Assembly (NCBI GenBank): GCA_964464375.1
Contig: CAYXFU010000040.1
Span: 1 to 28,578 of the forward strand
From: CAIOZA01 sp964464375
Lineage (GTDB): Bacteria > Bacteroidota > Ignavibacteria > Kapaibacteriales > UBA2268
Direction of reading: 5' to 3'
Length of the DNA: 28,578 bases
The notes under the pieces were generated by a model that saw only the letters and a program-made list of their open reading frames with translations, was not told where the DNA came from and did no database searches. Each line of letters begins with the position of its first letter. Position 1 is the stretch's first letter. Below, piece after piece: positions 7,265-15,354 of the stretch. The position numbers were made by a program, and so were the translations under genes.

Positions 7265-10066
7265 TTACTCTTGCCCTTTTGATCTAATTGCATTCAGTAT
7301 TTTTTCAGGAGTTATCGGTAAATCATAGATTCTCACACCTATTGCGTCAGCTATGGCATTGGCTATAGCCCCGAGAACCGGCAGAGTAGCACCCTCGCCG
7401 ACTTCCTTGGCACCAAATGGTCCTTCAGGTTCGTAGCTATCAACAATTGATGAGTCTATTTCTGGAATATCCGCAGATGTAGCCATCAAATAGTTATGCA
7501 GATCCGGGTTTACCATTTTACCATTACTATCGAATATCTCATCCTCAAAGAGAACTTCGCTCATGCCCATAACTATAGCACCTTCGACCTGACCTTCGAC
7601 AGCCATAGGATTGATAGCTGTGCCGCAGTCGTGAGCGTCCCAGAAATTAAGGATTTTCACTTTTCCGGTTTCCATATTCACTTGCACTTCACAGACACTT
7701 GCCGAGAAGGAGAAAGCCGGAGAAGTACCGACAGCAGCTCCCTTATAATTGCCGCCAAGCCCTTTAGGAGGAGAATAATGACCATTACCTGTGAGTGGAC
7801 CTTGCTGTGAGAAATATGTCTTAGCAACATCAGCCCAGGGAATTGAAATTTCAGGATTATCTGTTGAGAAGAACTTGTTGTTTGATGCCTTAATCTTGTC
7901 AGCAGGAACATTTAACAAAGCAGATGCAGTAGGCAGCAGCTTATCGCGAACACTGTCCCCAGCCATTTTAGATGCATTTCCACCCATCAGAGTTACACGG
8001 CTGGAGTAAGCACCGAATCCTATAGGTGTCAATTCACTATCAGCAGAAATAACACTTATATGATCGAGTGTAATACCTAATGCCTCAGCAGCAGCTTGTG
8101 CCAGTACAGTATCGGAGCCTTGTCCGATGTCTGCATCACCCACAAATAGAGTAGCCTTAGATCCATCTTCCTGTATTTTAATAATTGCGTTAGAGTGTGG
8201 GAAATCTGAACGATAAATGGGGTATCCTGCTCCGGAAACAAATCCACCACAGCCAATACCAATGCCACGTCCAAGTGGTAGTTTACCCTTTTTGCCGTCC
8301 CAGCCGGATTTCTTTCTTACTAATTCAAGGCATGCTTTTAATTCACATGAATGAATATCCAAATCATTGCAGGTTCTTGTTTCGGGTGTCATTGCATTCT
8401 TCAAACGAATTGAAATGTGATCCATTCCAATATCATCAGCAAGCATTGACAGAAGCGATTCAAAAGCAAATCTCGGATGTGGAGTGCCATGCCCGCGCAT
8501 CGCGCCGCATGGCGGAAGATTAGTATTAACGCGGAAACCTTCGTACCTATAGTTCGGGAATTTATACAATGTAGTAAGCATTGAACCTGCATAGTATGCC
8601 GATACTATGCCGAAACTTGAGTAAGCACCACCCTCAAGAACGGCTTTTTGGTGAACGGCAGTAATTGTTCCGTCTTTCTTCACACCCATTTTAAGAGTGA
8701 TATGTTGTTTATGTCTTCCACGACCATAGAGATACATTTCCTTTCGGCTGTATCTCATTTTGACAGGACGCCCAGTTTTCTTTGCTAAAAAGATTGAGAG
8801 AATTTCAAGATAATTTGTCGCTGCCTTAGCACCAAAACCACCACCGCAGTTTGTCATTATTACTCTGATATCACCGAGAGGTTTGTTAAATATTCTTGAA
8901 AGCTGATGGTGAACATAATGAACTACCTGAGTGGAAGTATAAAGCACAACCCTGTCGTGCCTGTCCCATTCTGCAATCGCACAATGCGGCTCCATAGGGT
9001 TCTGGAAAATTCTATTGCCAGTAAACTTTGCTTCTCTGACATAGTCAGCATCAGCAAAGCCTTCATCTATATTTCCAAAATGATGATCAACATGAGTATT
9101 GATATTGTTTTCATACTTATGATCGAACAGTCTAGGTGCACCGGGCTTCATGGCTTCAAATGGATCGAATACAGCCGGAAGTTCTTCATAATCAACTTTG
9201 ATTAACTTCAACGCCTTATAGCACGTTTCCTCATCAATTGCAGCTACAGCAGCTACGACATCCCCAACATACCTTACTTTCTCTTTTGCAAGCACGTATT
9301 CATCATATCTAGGAGGTGAGGTACCCCAAGTTGCATCAGGAACATCCTTACCTGTGAGAACGGCTTTAACTCCGGGCAATGCCTCGGCTTCTGAAGTGTC
9401 AATAGAAATTATTTTTGCATGAGCTATTGGACTGAGCAAAAGCTTGCCATAGAGCATGTTAGGAAGGACTATGTCGTCTGTATAAATAGCTCTGCCGGTT
9501 GCTTTATCAGGTGAATCAAGCTTAGGTAAACGTTTTCCAACGACAGCGAGATCCATAGCCGATTTTTGAGGTTGGAACTCGATAACTTCAGGAGCCTGAT
9601 TTCTTAAATATAATGAAGCAGTTTCGACAGCCTCAATAATCTTAGTATAGCCTGTGCAGCGGCAAAGATTCCCGGTTAGTGCTTCCTTAATTTGTTCAGA
9701 GTCGGGATCAGGACATTCATCCAGAAAAGCTTTTGTGCGCATAACCATGCCGGGAGTACAATAGCCGCATTGGATACCACCCTTCTCAACAAATGCCTGT
9801 TGAATCGGATGCATTTTTTCTCCAACAGCAAGCCCCTCAATTGTCTCAACATGCTTGCCATCGGCTTCCAAAGCCAGAACTATACAAGAGTTAACAGCCT
9901 TACCATCCATGATAACTGTACATGCACCACAATCGCCAAGCTCACAGCCTTTCTTTGTGCCGGTAAGTCTAAGTTCTTCACGGAGCAAATCTAATAAAGT
10001 CATGCCGGGGTTTACGGCAAGCTCGAAGTTCGTTCCATTTACATTGATATTTATTAGCTGTTTCAT
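7265..10066 (-). CDS. Molybdenum hydroxylase, fused [2Fe-2S] + molybdopterin subunit (xanthine dehydrogenase family)
   Basis: 933 residues. Residues 1-155 are the two-[2Fe-2S] domain: C41, C46, C49 and C61 for the plant-type cluster, and C100, C103, C135 and C137 for the second. Residues about 175-933 are the Mo-binding large subunit, with GGGFGAK (408-414), GAMRGHGTPHPRFAFE (about 521-536) and the catalytic-Glu segment GPFGAKEVGEG near residue 885. The domain order matches Desulfovibrio aldehyde oxidoreductase, but here an FAD subunit is encoded just upstream. These enzymes hydroxylate with water, or in 4-hydroxybenzoyl-CoA reductase remove a phenolic OH. In a benzoyl-CoA operon 4-hydroxybenzoyl-CoA reductase is the tempting name, but that enzyme is normally three separate subunits. 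The substrate is not determinable here. An aldehyde, an N-heteroaromatic compound or an aryl-CoA are all possible. Confidence 0.85.
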   Translation of the reverse strand: MKQLININVNGTNFELAVNPGMTLLDLLREELRLTGTKKGCELGDCGACTVIMDGKAVNSCIVLALEADGKHVETIEGLAVGEKMHPIQQAFVEKGGIQCGYCTPGMVMRTKAFLDECPDPDSEQIKEALTGNLCRCTGYTKIIEAVETASLYLRNQAPEVIEFQPQKSAMDLAVVGKRLPKLDSPDKATGRAIYTDDIVLPNMLYGKLLLSPIAHAKIISIDTSEAEALPGVKAVLTGKDVPDATWGTSPPRYDEYVLAKEKVRYVGDVVAAVAAIDEETCYKALKLIKVDYEELPAVFDPFEAMKPGAPRLFDHKYENNINTHVDHHFGNIDEGFADADYVREAKFTGNRIFQNPMEPHCAIAEWDRHDRVVLYTSTQVVHYVHHQLSRIFNKPLGDIRVIMTNCGGGFGAKAATNYLEILSIFLAKKTGRPVKMRYSRKEMYLYGRGRHKQHITLKMGVKKDGTITAVHQKAVLEGGAYSSFGIVSAYYAGSMLTTLYKFPNYRYEGFRVNTNLPPCGAMRGHGTPHPRFAFESLLSMLADDIGMDHISIRLKNAMTPETRTCNDLDIHSCELKACLELVRKKSGWDGKKGKLPLGRGIGIGCGGFVSGAGYPIYRSDFPHSNAIIKIQEDGSKATLFVGDADIGQGSDTVLAQAAAEALGITLDHISVISADSELTPIGFGAYSSRVTLMGGNASKMAGDSVRDKLLPTASALLNVPADKIKASNNKFFSTDNPEISIPWADVAKTYFSQQGPLTGNGHYSPPKGLGGNYKGAAVGTSPAFSFSASVCEVQVNMETGKVKILNFWDAHDCGTAINPMAVEGQVEGAIVMGMSEVLFEDEIFDSNGKMVNPDLHNYLMATSADIPEIDSSIVDSYEPEGPFGAKEVGEGATLPVLGAIANAIADAIGVRIYDLPITPEKILNAIRSKGQE

Positions 10067-10078
10067 ATTTGATTATAT

Positions 10079-10960
10079 TTAATTTGCAATTTGATTTAAA
10101 CTTTTTCTTATAGCAGCAACTGTGAGTATCTTGACTAAATGCCTTCTGTAATCAGCCGTTCCGCGGATATCACTGATAGGCTTTGAATCATTCGATGCAA
10201 GTTCTCCGGCTCTGACCAGAAAATCATTCGATTCAATCAATTCTTTCAAAGATTTACCTGACAAAAAACTTCCGGCATTTTCAGAAATAATTGGAATTGG
10301 GCCACAGGCACCAACAACAATGTTAGCGGAAATACAATTTTCTGAATCGAAGCGAATAACCGATGACGATGATGCAACAGAAATCGAGGCGGCTTCTCTT
10401 AGTCCAAATTTTTCAAAACATGCGACTGTTTTGTGTTTGGATTTATTGATGATAATTCCTGTCATGATTTCATCGGAACGAATAGTAGTTACATGATGAT
10501 TGATTATGAAATCTTTGAGCGGGACTAAGCGTTCGCTAACTATTGATGTTAATTGGACAGATGCTTCATAAGCCAGCAGGATGGGTGCTGTATCGGCACA
10601 GGAAGCACCCGTACAGATATTGCCGCCAATAGTTGCAGAATTTCTGATTTGATGAGAACCAACCTTAGAACATGCCTCAGCTAAAGCAGGAAGTTCAGAT
10701 TTAATGATTTTTGAATTCATAATATCATTATGAGTAAGACTTGGTCCAATATTAATAAAGTCATCATTATTATCAATTTGCAGGAGTTCGGGAACACCTG
10801 AAAGCGTTATCAGATCAGTAACCTTGCGGACACCCTTTTTAATCTCAACGAGGAGATCGGTGCCGCCGGCAATAAGGATTCCTGTTTCACATTCTTTGAG
10901 AATGGACAAGGCTTCCAGAAGAGATTTTGGTTTATGATAATTAAAATCCGGAATATACAT
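10079..10960 (-). CDS. FAD-binding subunit of the molybdenum hydroxylase (CoxM/XdhB/HcrB family)
   Basis: 293 residues. The two FAD-binding motifs are present: AGGTDLLVEIKKG (31-43) and IRNSATIGGNICTGASCADT (105-124), followed by the C-terminal CO-dehydrogenase flavoprotein domain. It is the electron-exit subunit for the fused Fe-S/Mo protein encoded 12 bases downstream. There is no roughly 40-residue insertion with four cysteines, the extra [4Fe-4S] loop that marks the beta subunit of Thauera 4-hydroxybenzoyl-CoA reductase, and the length fits the ordinary family. That argues for an NAD- or other acceptor-linked hydroxylase rather than the classical low-potential reductase. The ATG directly follows the xdhC stop (TAAATG), with AAGGA seven bases before it, indicating tight translational coupling. 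Confidence 0.86.
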   Translation of the reverse strand: MYIPDFNYHKPKSLLEALSILKECETGILIAGGTDLLVEIKKGVRKVTDLITLSGVPELLQIDNNDDFINIGPSLTHNDIMNSKIIKSELPALAEACSKVGSHQIRNSATIGGNICTGASCADTAPILLAYEASVQLTSIVSERLVPLKDFIINHHVTTIRSDEIMTGIIINKSKHKTVACFEKFGLREAASISVASSSSVIRFDSENCISANIVVGACGPIPIISENAGSFLSGKSLKELIESNDFLVRAGELASNDSKPISDIRGTADYRRHLVKILTVAAIRKSLNQIAN

Positions 10961-11752
10961 TTAGGATTCCTTGCTTGAATTTATTTCATTTAGTAATTTA
11001 TTCTTTTGTAAAATTAGCTCAGATGCAATACTTACAGCGATTTCAAAGGGACCTTCAGCCATAATTTGCGTTCCAACCGGAATATGCACTTTTTCATAAT
11101 CTTTCGGATCACAAAATCCGCCTTCAATCAATGTCTTCTTCAATTCAGCTGACTTCCGCTGACTGCCGATCACCCCAATATATGCATAATTACTACGGAT
11201 ACATTTTTTTAAAATCGCCAGATCTGTCTCGTGTCCTTTGGTAACAACAACAATAAAAGTGTAGTTATCAATTGTAATACGACTAAGATAGTCTTCAAAA
11301 TTTTCAATAATTATATTTACATTATTTTGTCTATAATCAGAAAAGATTTCTGATCGTTCATCAATAACGGAAACACTGAAGCTTAGGTTGGAAGCAATGT
11401 CAGATAGTGCTTTACCAATATGACCGCCGCCAAAAATTAAAAGTTTGAATGGAGTTGAAACAGGCTCAATAAATACCTCAACATAACCTCCGCATTTCAT
11501 TGCCAAATCTGTTGTAAGATTAAGTTTTACCAATTCAGATGTGCAATTATTTATGATTCGAGGGCACAAATCGATTATATGTTTTTCGAGGGCACCGCCA
11601 CCAATTGTACCATATATTTTCAGATCTTCTGTTACAATCATTTTTGATCCGGTCTTCCTCGGCGTTGATCCTTGAGTTGCAACAACAGTACAAACGGCAC
11701 ATCTTCTGCCGTTTAGAACCAGTTCTGATAATTTTTCGTAGATCTCAATCAT
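10961..11752 (-). CDS. xdhC: XdhC/CoxI-family maturation factor for the molybdenum hydroxylase
   Basis: 263 residues. The N-terminal XdhC domain shows ATQGSTPRKTGSKMIV (25-40) and GTIGGGALEKHI (48-59). The C-terminal Rossmann part shows LLIFGGGHIGKALSDIA (about 108-124) and the closing VGTQIMAEGPFEIAVSIASE. XdhC proteins bind molybdenum cofactor, have it sulfurated and insert it into xanthine-dehydrogenase-type enzymes. A dedicated copy between the cytidylyltransferase and the hydroxylase subunits suggests a cofactor carrying the terminal sulfido ligand. The start overlaps the preceding gene's stop in an ATGA junction. Confidence 0.9.
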   Translation of the reverse strand: MIEIYEKLSELVLNGRRCAVCTVVATQGSTPRKTGSKMIVTEDLKIYGTIGGGALEKHIIDLCPRIINNCTSELVKLNLTTDLAMKCGGYVEVFIEPVSTPFKLLIFGGGHIGKALSDIASNLSFSVSVIDERSEIFSDYRQNNVNIIIENFEDYLSRITIDNYTFIVVVTKGHETDLAILKKCIRSNYAYIGVIGSQRKSAELKKTLIEGGFCDPKDYEKVHIPVGTQIMAEGPFEIAVSIASELILQKNKLLNEINSSKES

Positions 11753-12339
11753 TTATTTATAAAGTACTTCTCATATTCTTCAGGTGAATTGATATTAATA
11801 TGTACTGTTTCATCATTTGTAATAATCTTCATTGTTCTGAATTTTGAAAGAATATCCTTCAGATTTGAACTTTTTCCGTCGATTGACCGGATATATTCAA
11901 TTATCGTTTTATTGATCAAAACCGGATGTCCGCCTTGATTCATATAAACAGGCACAGCACAATCCGATTCTTCGGGCAGATTGATCAAATTATCTAACAA
12001 TTCTTCATTAACGAAAGGATTGTCGCAATTCTGCAAGAAACACAAGTCAACTTCACTGCTAAGAGCCTCACAGGCAAGCTTGACAGAATAAAACCTCTCA
12101 AACTCGGGATGTTGATTTGTAACGATCTTCACATCAGATGCAACATTCAGTTCATTTTTCAAAGATTCGCCTGCTACGACAATAACTTCAGTTATTCCAA
12201 AATTTTTATAAACTTCTATAATTCTGTCAATAAATCTTAGATTCTCATTAAACTTCAGCAGTGCTTTATGCGTCCCCATCCGCCTTGATTGACCGGCGGA
12301 AAGAATTACGCAGGCTATACTTTTAAGCCCCTTTTTCAT
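11749..12339 (-). CDS. MobA/MocA-like molybdenum cofactor nucleotidyltransferase
   Basis: 196 residues of the nucleotide-diphospho-sugar transferase fold. The nucleotide-binding signature LSAGQSRRMGTHKALL is at about 13-28, the metal-site region QNCDNPF near 103-109, and NQGGHPVLI near 134-142. This subgroup adds CMP or GMP to molybdopterin. With an XDH-type enzyme and XdhC adjacent, MocA-like cytidylylation is the likely activity, since bacterial XDH-family enzymes commonly carry molybdopterin cytosine dinucleotide. The substrate nucleotide is inferred. The gene overlaps the end of the upstream reductase by 17 bases and the start of xdhC by four. No clear ribosome binding site precedes the ATG, consistent with coupling. 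Confidence 0.85.
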   Translation of the reverse strand: MKKGLKSIACVILSAGQSRRMGTHKALLKFNENLRFIDRIIEVYKNFGITEVIVVAGESLKNELNVASDVKIVTNQHPEFERFYSVKLACEALSSEVDLCFLQNCDNPFVNEELLDNLINLPEESDCAVPVYMNQGGHPVLINKTIIEYIRSIDGKSSNLKDILSKFRTMKIITNDETVHININSPEEYEKYFINK

Positions 12340-13294
12340 CAGAAAGATTCTTTTGAGTTATAGCTTTTACCAAATTTGTTAAGGTCAGATTTAAAGGCGT
12401 TCTTATATAATGCTTTCTGCCAAATTCGACTATTTTTCCATTCATAAAATCAATTTCAGTCTTGCTTTTATTCATCAAGTCAACTGCCAGTGAAGGGAAA
12501 TGGTCGCCGGCACCTTTAAAGTATCTGATGCAGAGTTTCACAAAATTCTCCGGCAGAACTATTTCCTCAGCCTTAGCAACAGCAATTGATTCGAGAATTA
12601 ATTTCTCAACGATTTCATTTGTATCAGGATCCACCATGGCTTCACGCATAGTCAGACCAGATATGGCGCAAAGAGGACTAAGTCCTGCATTGAGCAATGT
12701 TTTCTCCCAGATTCGATTTCTTAAAGTAAACGAATCAATACTATATGTGCTCAAATTTACTGAATTGAGTAAGGCAGCGAACCAATCCGACACATCACGT
12801 TTGGTGTCATCTTTCGAAGCAATGTAATTGGGAGGGTTGAAGAATGTCACCTTCACAACATTCGGAGCATTCATGTTGCCAGCAAAATTAACAACCATTC
12901 TGAATACCTGAGATTCATTGAAATGATCAGCATACATCTGAGAAACTCCGATACCGTTCTGAGCACTAATGATCAGCAATTTTTCGTTCTGATTGTGCTC
13001 ACGGATTTCATCAAGAATTTTATCAACATGGTAAGCTTTGGAAGCGCATATCAAGATATCAATTCCACTATCAAGCATATCCTTTAATGAATAATATGTA
13101 TGATTAATGTAACACTGCTTCTCAATTTTCTCTACAAGATGAATACCGGCTGTTCTGATCAAGTTAATTTTTTCTTTTATAACATCGCAAATTGCAACAT
13201 CGCAACCGGCTTCTTTCAAATGAACAGCAATAGTCAAACCTACTGGGCCAAGTCCCAGCACTCCGATTTTTAACTTATTAGGTTCCATAATCAT
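12323..13294 (-). CDS. Ketopantoate reductase (PanE/ApbA)-like 2-oxoacid reductase, paralogue 1
   Basis: 323 residues. The N-terminal Rossmann motif is KIGVLGLGPVGLTIAVHL (9-26). AQNGIG (about 111-116) carries the family Asn, and IWEKTLLN places the catalytic Lys at 198 with Asn202. SLAVDL and KTEIDFMNGK place Ser268 and Glu280. PanE reduces 2-oxo acids with NADPH. Of E. coli PanE's Asn180 and Asn184 equivalents, the first is kept and the second is Ser206, so a different 2-oxo acid is likely. A close paralogue lies on the other side of the aminotransferase gene (see 14396-15349), and both share long identical stretches such as KIVEFGRKHYI. This pairing, not pantothenate synthesis, suggests a 2-oxo/2-hydroxy acid conversion within the operon. 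Start ATG; another ATG two codons inside is also possible. Confidence 0.82.
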   Translation of the reverse strand: MIMEPNKLKIGVLGLGPVGLTIAVHLKEAGCDVAICDVIKEKINLIRTAGIHLVEKIEKQCYINHTYYSLKDMLDSGIDILICASKAYHVDKILDEIREHNQNEKLLIISAQNGIGVSQMYADHFNESQVFRMVVNFAGNMNAPNVVKVTFFNPPNYIASKDDTKRDVSDWFAALLNSVNLSTYSIDSFTLRNRIWEKTLLNAGLSPLCAISGLTMREAMVDPDTNEIVEKLILESIAVAKAEEIVLPENFVKLCIRYFKGAGDHFPSLAVDLMNKSKTEIDFMNGKIVEFGRKHYIRTPLNLTLTNLVKAITQKNLSDEKGA

Positions 13295-13310
13295 AGTAAG
13301 ATTCTTAAGT

Positions 13311-14399
13311 TTAAAATATAGATTTCAAATGTTTCGCAAAAATTTCGTTTTCTCCCTGCGTCCCTATGGTTACTCTCAAGCAATGCGGTAATCCGAATGG
13401 TTTGAGAGGACGGATGATAACACCTTTGCGAAGTAATTTTTCATTAATTTCATTAACACGTTCTTCTGATTCGAAAACGCTCATAATGAAGTTTGCTTCT
13501 GTTTTTATATAGTGAATACCAAGTTCATCATATAAACTGTAGATAAATTCTTTACCCTGCCGATTAAGGCTCAGATAATACTCCAGAAACTGTGTATCCA
13601 TCAAAGCAGCAATACCGGCAGCCTGAGATGGTATACCTGGTTCAAAAGGTAACCTTACTTTGAGCATATAAGAGACAAGTTCAGCATTAGCAAACCCATA
13701 ACCCAAGCGTATTCCGGCTAATCCATAAGCCTTAGAAAATGAACGAAGAGTTATAATATTATCCTGTTTATATTCCATGGTGTTCGGAAACAAAGGATTA
13801 TCCTTAACAAACTCAAAATAAGCTTCATCGACAATGACAATGATATTATCAGGAACAAGCTTAATAAATTCATCGAACTCAGTTTTAGAGAATATTGTGC
13901 CAGTAGGATTGTTCGGATTGACAAGATAAATTACTTTTGTTTTTGGAGTGATAGCCTCTGCCAGAGCCATAAGATCGAAATGGTAATCCATAAGTGGGAT
14001 AAGATTCATCTTTATACCACGAGCTCGAGAAATAACATAAAACCCGACGAAAGTGCCGTTCACAGTAAGGACTTCTTCATCATCGGCAACGAATGCTCTT
14101 ATTACAGTCTGTATGATGGCTTCTGAACCATGTCCGGTAACTATATTCCCTGATGGAATACTGAAGAATTCTGATAATTTTTGCCTGAGCATCAAACTGG
14201 CTATATCGGGATAGCGGTTGAGCTGGTATATAGCACTGAACAATGCCTGAATAGCTAAAGGAGAAACTCCAATCGGATTCTCGTTTGAAGCAAGCTTCAC
14301 AACTCTTTCGAATCCAAATTCTTTTTGGAGTTCTTCTATTGGCTTACCCGGCACGTAAGGCTTGAGGTCTATAATATGTTGAGGTATTTTAATGTTCAA
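13311..14399 (-). CDS. HisC-like PLP aminotransferase (class I/II fold)
   Basis: 362 residues. PLP Lys223 is in SFSKAYGLAGIRLGYG. Other family marks are KLASNENPIG (35-44), NPNNPTGT (161-168), DEAYFEF (191-197) and the C-terminal LRVTIGTQ. The histidinol-phosphate aminotransferase family also includes aromatic and other amino-acid aminotransferases, so the substrate is open. No other his gene is present, and the gene sits between two ketopantoate-reductase-like genes, so a catabolic transamination giving a 2-oxo acid is more likely than histidine synthesis (inference). The start is TTG: no ATG occurs before about residue 70, and the TTG overlaps the upstream stop as TTGA with GGGA just before it. 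Confidence 0.83.
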   Translation of the reverse strand: MNIKIPQHIIDLKPYVPGKPIEELQKEFGFERVVKLASNENPIGVSPLAIQALFSAIYQLNRYPDIASLMLRQKLSEFFSIPSGNIVTGHGSEAIIQTVIRAFVADDEEVLTVNGTFVGFYVISRARGIKMNLIPLMDYHFDLMALAEAITPKTKVIYLVNPNNPTGTIFSKTEFDEFIKLVPDNIIVIVDEAYFEFVKDNPLFPNTMEYKQDNIITLRSFSKAYGLAGIRLGYGFANAELVSYMLKVRLPFEPGIPSQAAGIAALMDTQFLEYYLSLNRQGKEFIYSLYDELGIHYIKTEANFIMSVFESEERVNEINEKLLRKGVIIRPLKPFGLPHCLRVTIGTQGENEIFAKHLKSIF

Positions 14400-15349
14400 T
14401 GTAATCCCATGTTCTTCTTGGTTATTGCTTTAACTAAATTCGTAAAAATAAGATTTAATGGCGTCTGAATATAATGTTTTCTTCCAAATTCCACAATTTT
14501 TCCATTAATATAGTCAATCTCCGTTTCACGACCATTCAACATATCAACAGCAATTGAAGGGAGATGACTTCCGGAATTTTTCAAACTACGAAGAAGATGT
14601 TTTGAAATATTCGCCCCGAGGTTGATTCCTTCAGATTTAGCCACTTCAAGGGATTCCATAATTATCCCTTCTACGATTTCCATTGTATCAGGATTTTTTA
14701 GAGCTTCATTGATGACAAGATTGGAAATTCCGCAAAGAGGGCTTATAGAGGCTATTAGAATAGTTTTTGCCCAAACATGATTGGTTATGGTGAATGAATC
14801 AATGCTATCGGTCTGCATCCCGCCTTTTGTCAACAAATCGGCCAGTTTTGCAGATACTTCCGGATGAGCATCATTTATTGAAGCTATATAGTTTGGTGGC
14901 TCGAAGAAAGTAACACTCGAAACATTGGGTGCATTGAGCACGCCAGCAAAATTTATAACCATCCTCAGTATCTGAGATTCGTTGAAGTGGCTTGTATATT
15001 TCAATCCGATATCAATACCGTTCTGAGCACATAGAAGATACATGCCGTTATGGCTGTAATGCTCAATCTGATCAAGCAATAGATCAATTCGATAAGACTT
15101 GACAGCACTGATGAGAATATCGACATCATGCTCCAGAAGATCAGCTACTGAAGTATAATTATAATCAAAGAAGCAGGTTTTATTAAAAGCACCGATGATC
15201 TTAATCCCATCATTGCGTATCCTGTTCATTTTTTCTTTGTCGTAATCACAGACCACAACCTCACACCCGGCTTCCTGAAGGGTAACGGCAAGAACTAATC
15301 CGATTGATCCCATGCCAATTACGCCAATTTTTAACTTTTTATCATCCAT
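14396..15349 (-). CDS. Ketopantoate reductase (PanE/ApbA)-like 2-oxoacid reductase, paralogue 2
   Basis: 317 residues from the ATG at 15349. A TTG at 15358 overlaps the upstream stop as TTGA, would add three residues, and cannot be excluded. The Rossmann motif is KIGVIGMGSIGLVLAV and the Asn motif AQNGID. The catalytic Lys is kept in VWAKTILI, but the Asn that follows four residues later in PanE and in paralogue 1 is Ile here. Glu is retained in TEIDYINGK. The long identities with paralogue 1 (for example FAG..NAPNV..VTFF.PPNYIAS) indicate duplication. The altered Asn suggests different substrate handling or loss of one activity. The paralogues flank the aminotransferase, so they may act on related 2-oxo acids or form a heteromer. 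Confidence 0.8.
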   Translation of the reverse strand: MDDKKLKIGVIGMGSIGLVLAVTLQEAGCEVVVCDYDKEKMNRIRNDGIKIIGAFNKTCFFDYNYTSVADLLEHDVDILISAVKSYRIDLLLDQIEHYSHNGMYLLCAQNGIDIGLKYTSHFNESQILRMVINFAGVLNAPNVSSVTFFEPPNYIASINDAHPEVSAKLADLLTKGGMQTDSIDSFTITNHVWAKTILIASISPLCGISNLVINEALKNPDTMEIVEGIIMESLEVAKSEGINLGANISKHLLRSLKNSGSHLPSIAVDMLNGRETEIDYINGKIVEFGRKHYIQTPLNLIFTNLVKAITKKNMGLH

Positions 15350-15354
15350 AAGAA

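Noticed and set aside
8197..8523. Open frames on the plus strand within the molybdenum hydroxylase and other genes
   Set aside because: They lie wholly inside well-supported minus-strand genes and show no recognisable domains or ribosome sites; they are antisense shadows.
7265..10960. Naming the molybdenum enzyme 4-hydroxybenzoyl-CoA reductase (hcrABC)
   Set aside because: The subunits are fused and the FAD subunit lacks the four-Cys [4Fe-4S] loop of the known enzyme; context alone is not enough.
13311..14399. Calling the aminotransferase hisC and reading it as histidine biosynthesis
   Set aside because: No other his gene is present and the gene is coupled to two 2-oxoacid-reductase-like genes; the family also covers other amino acids.
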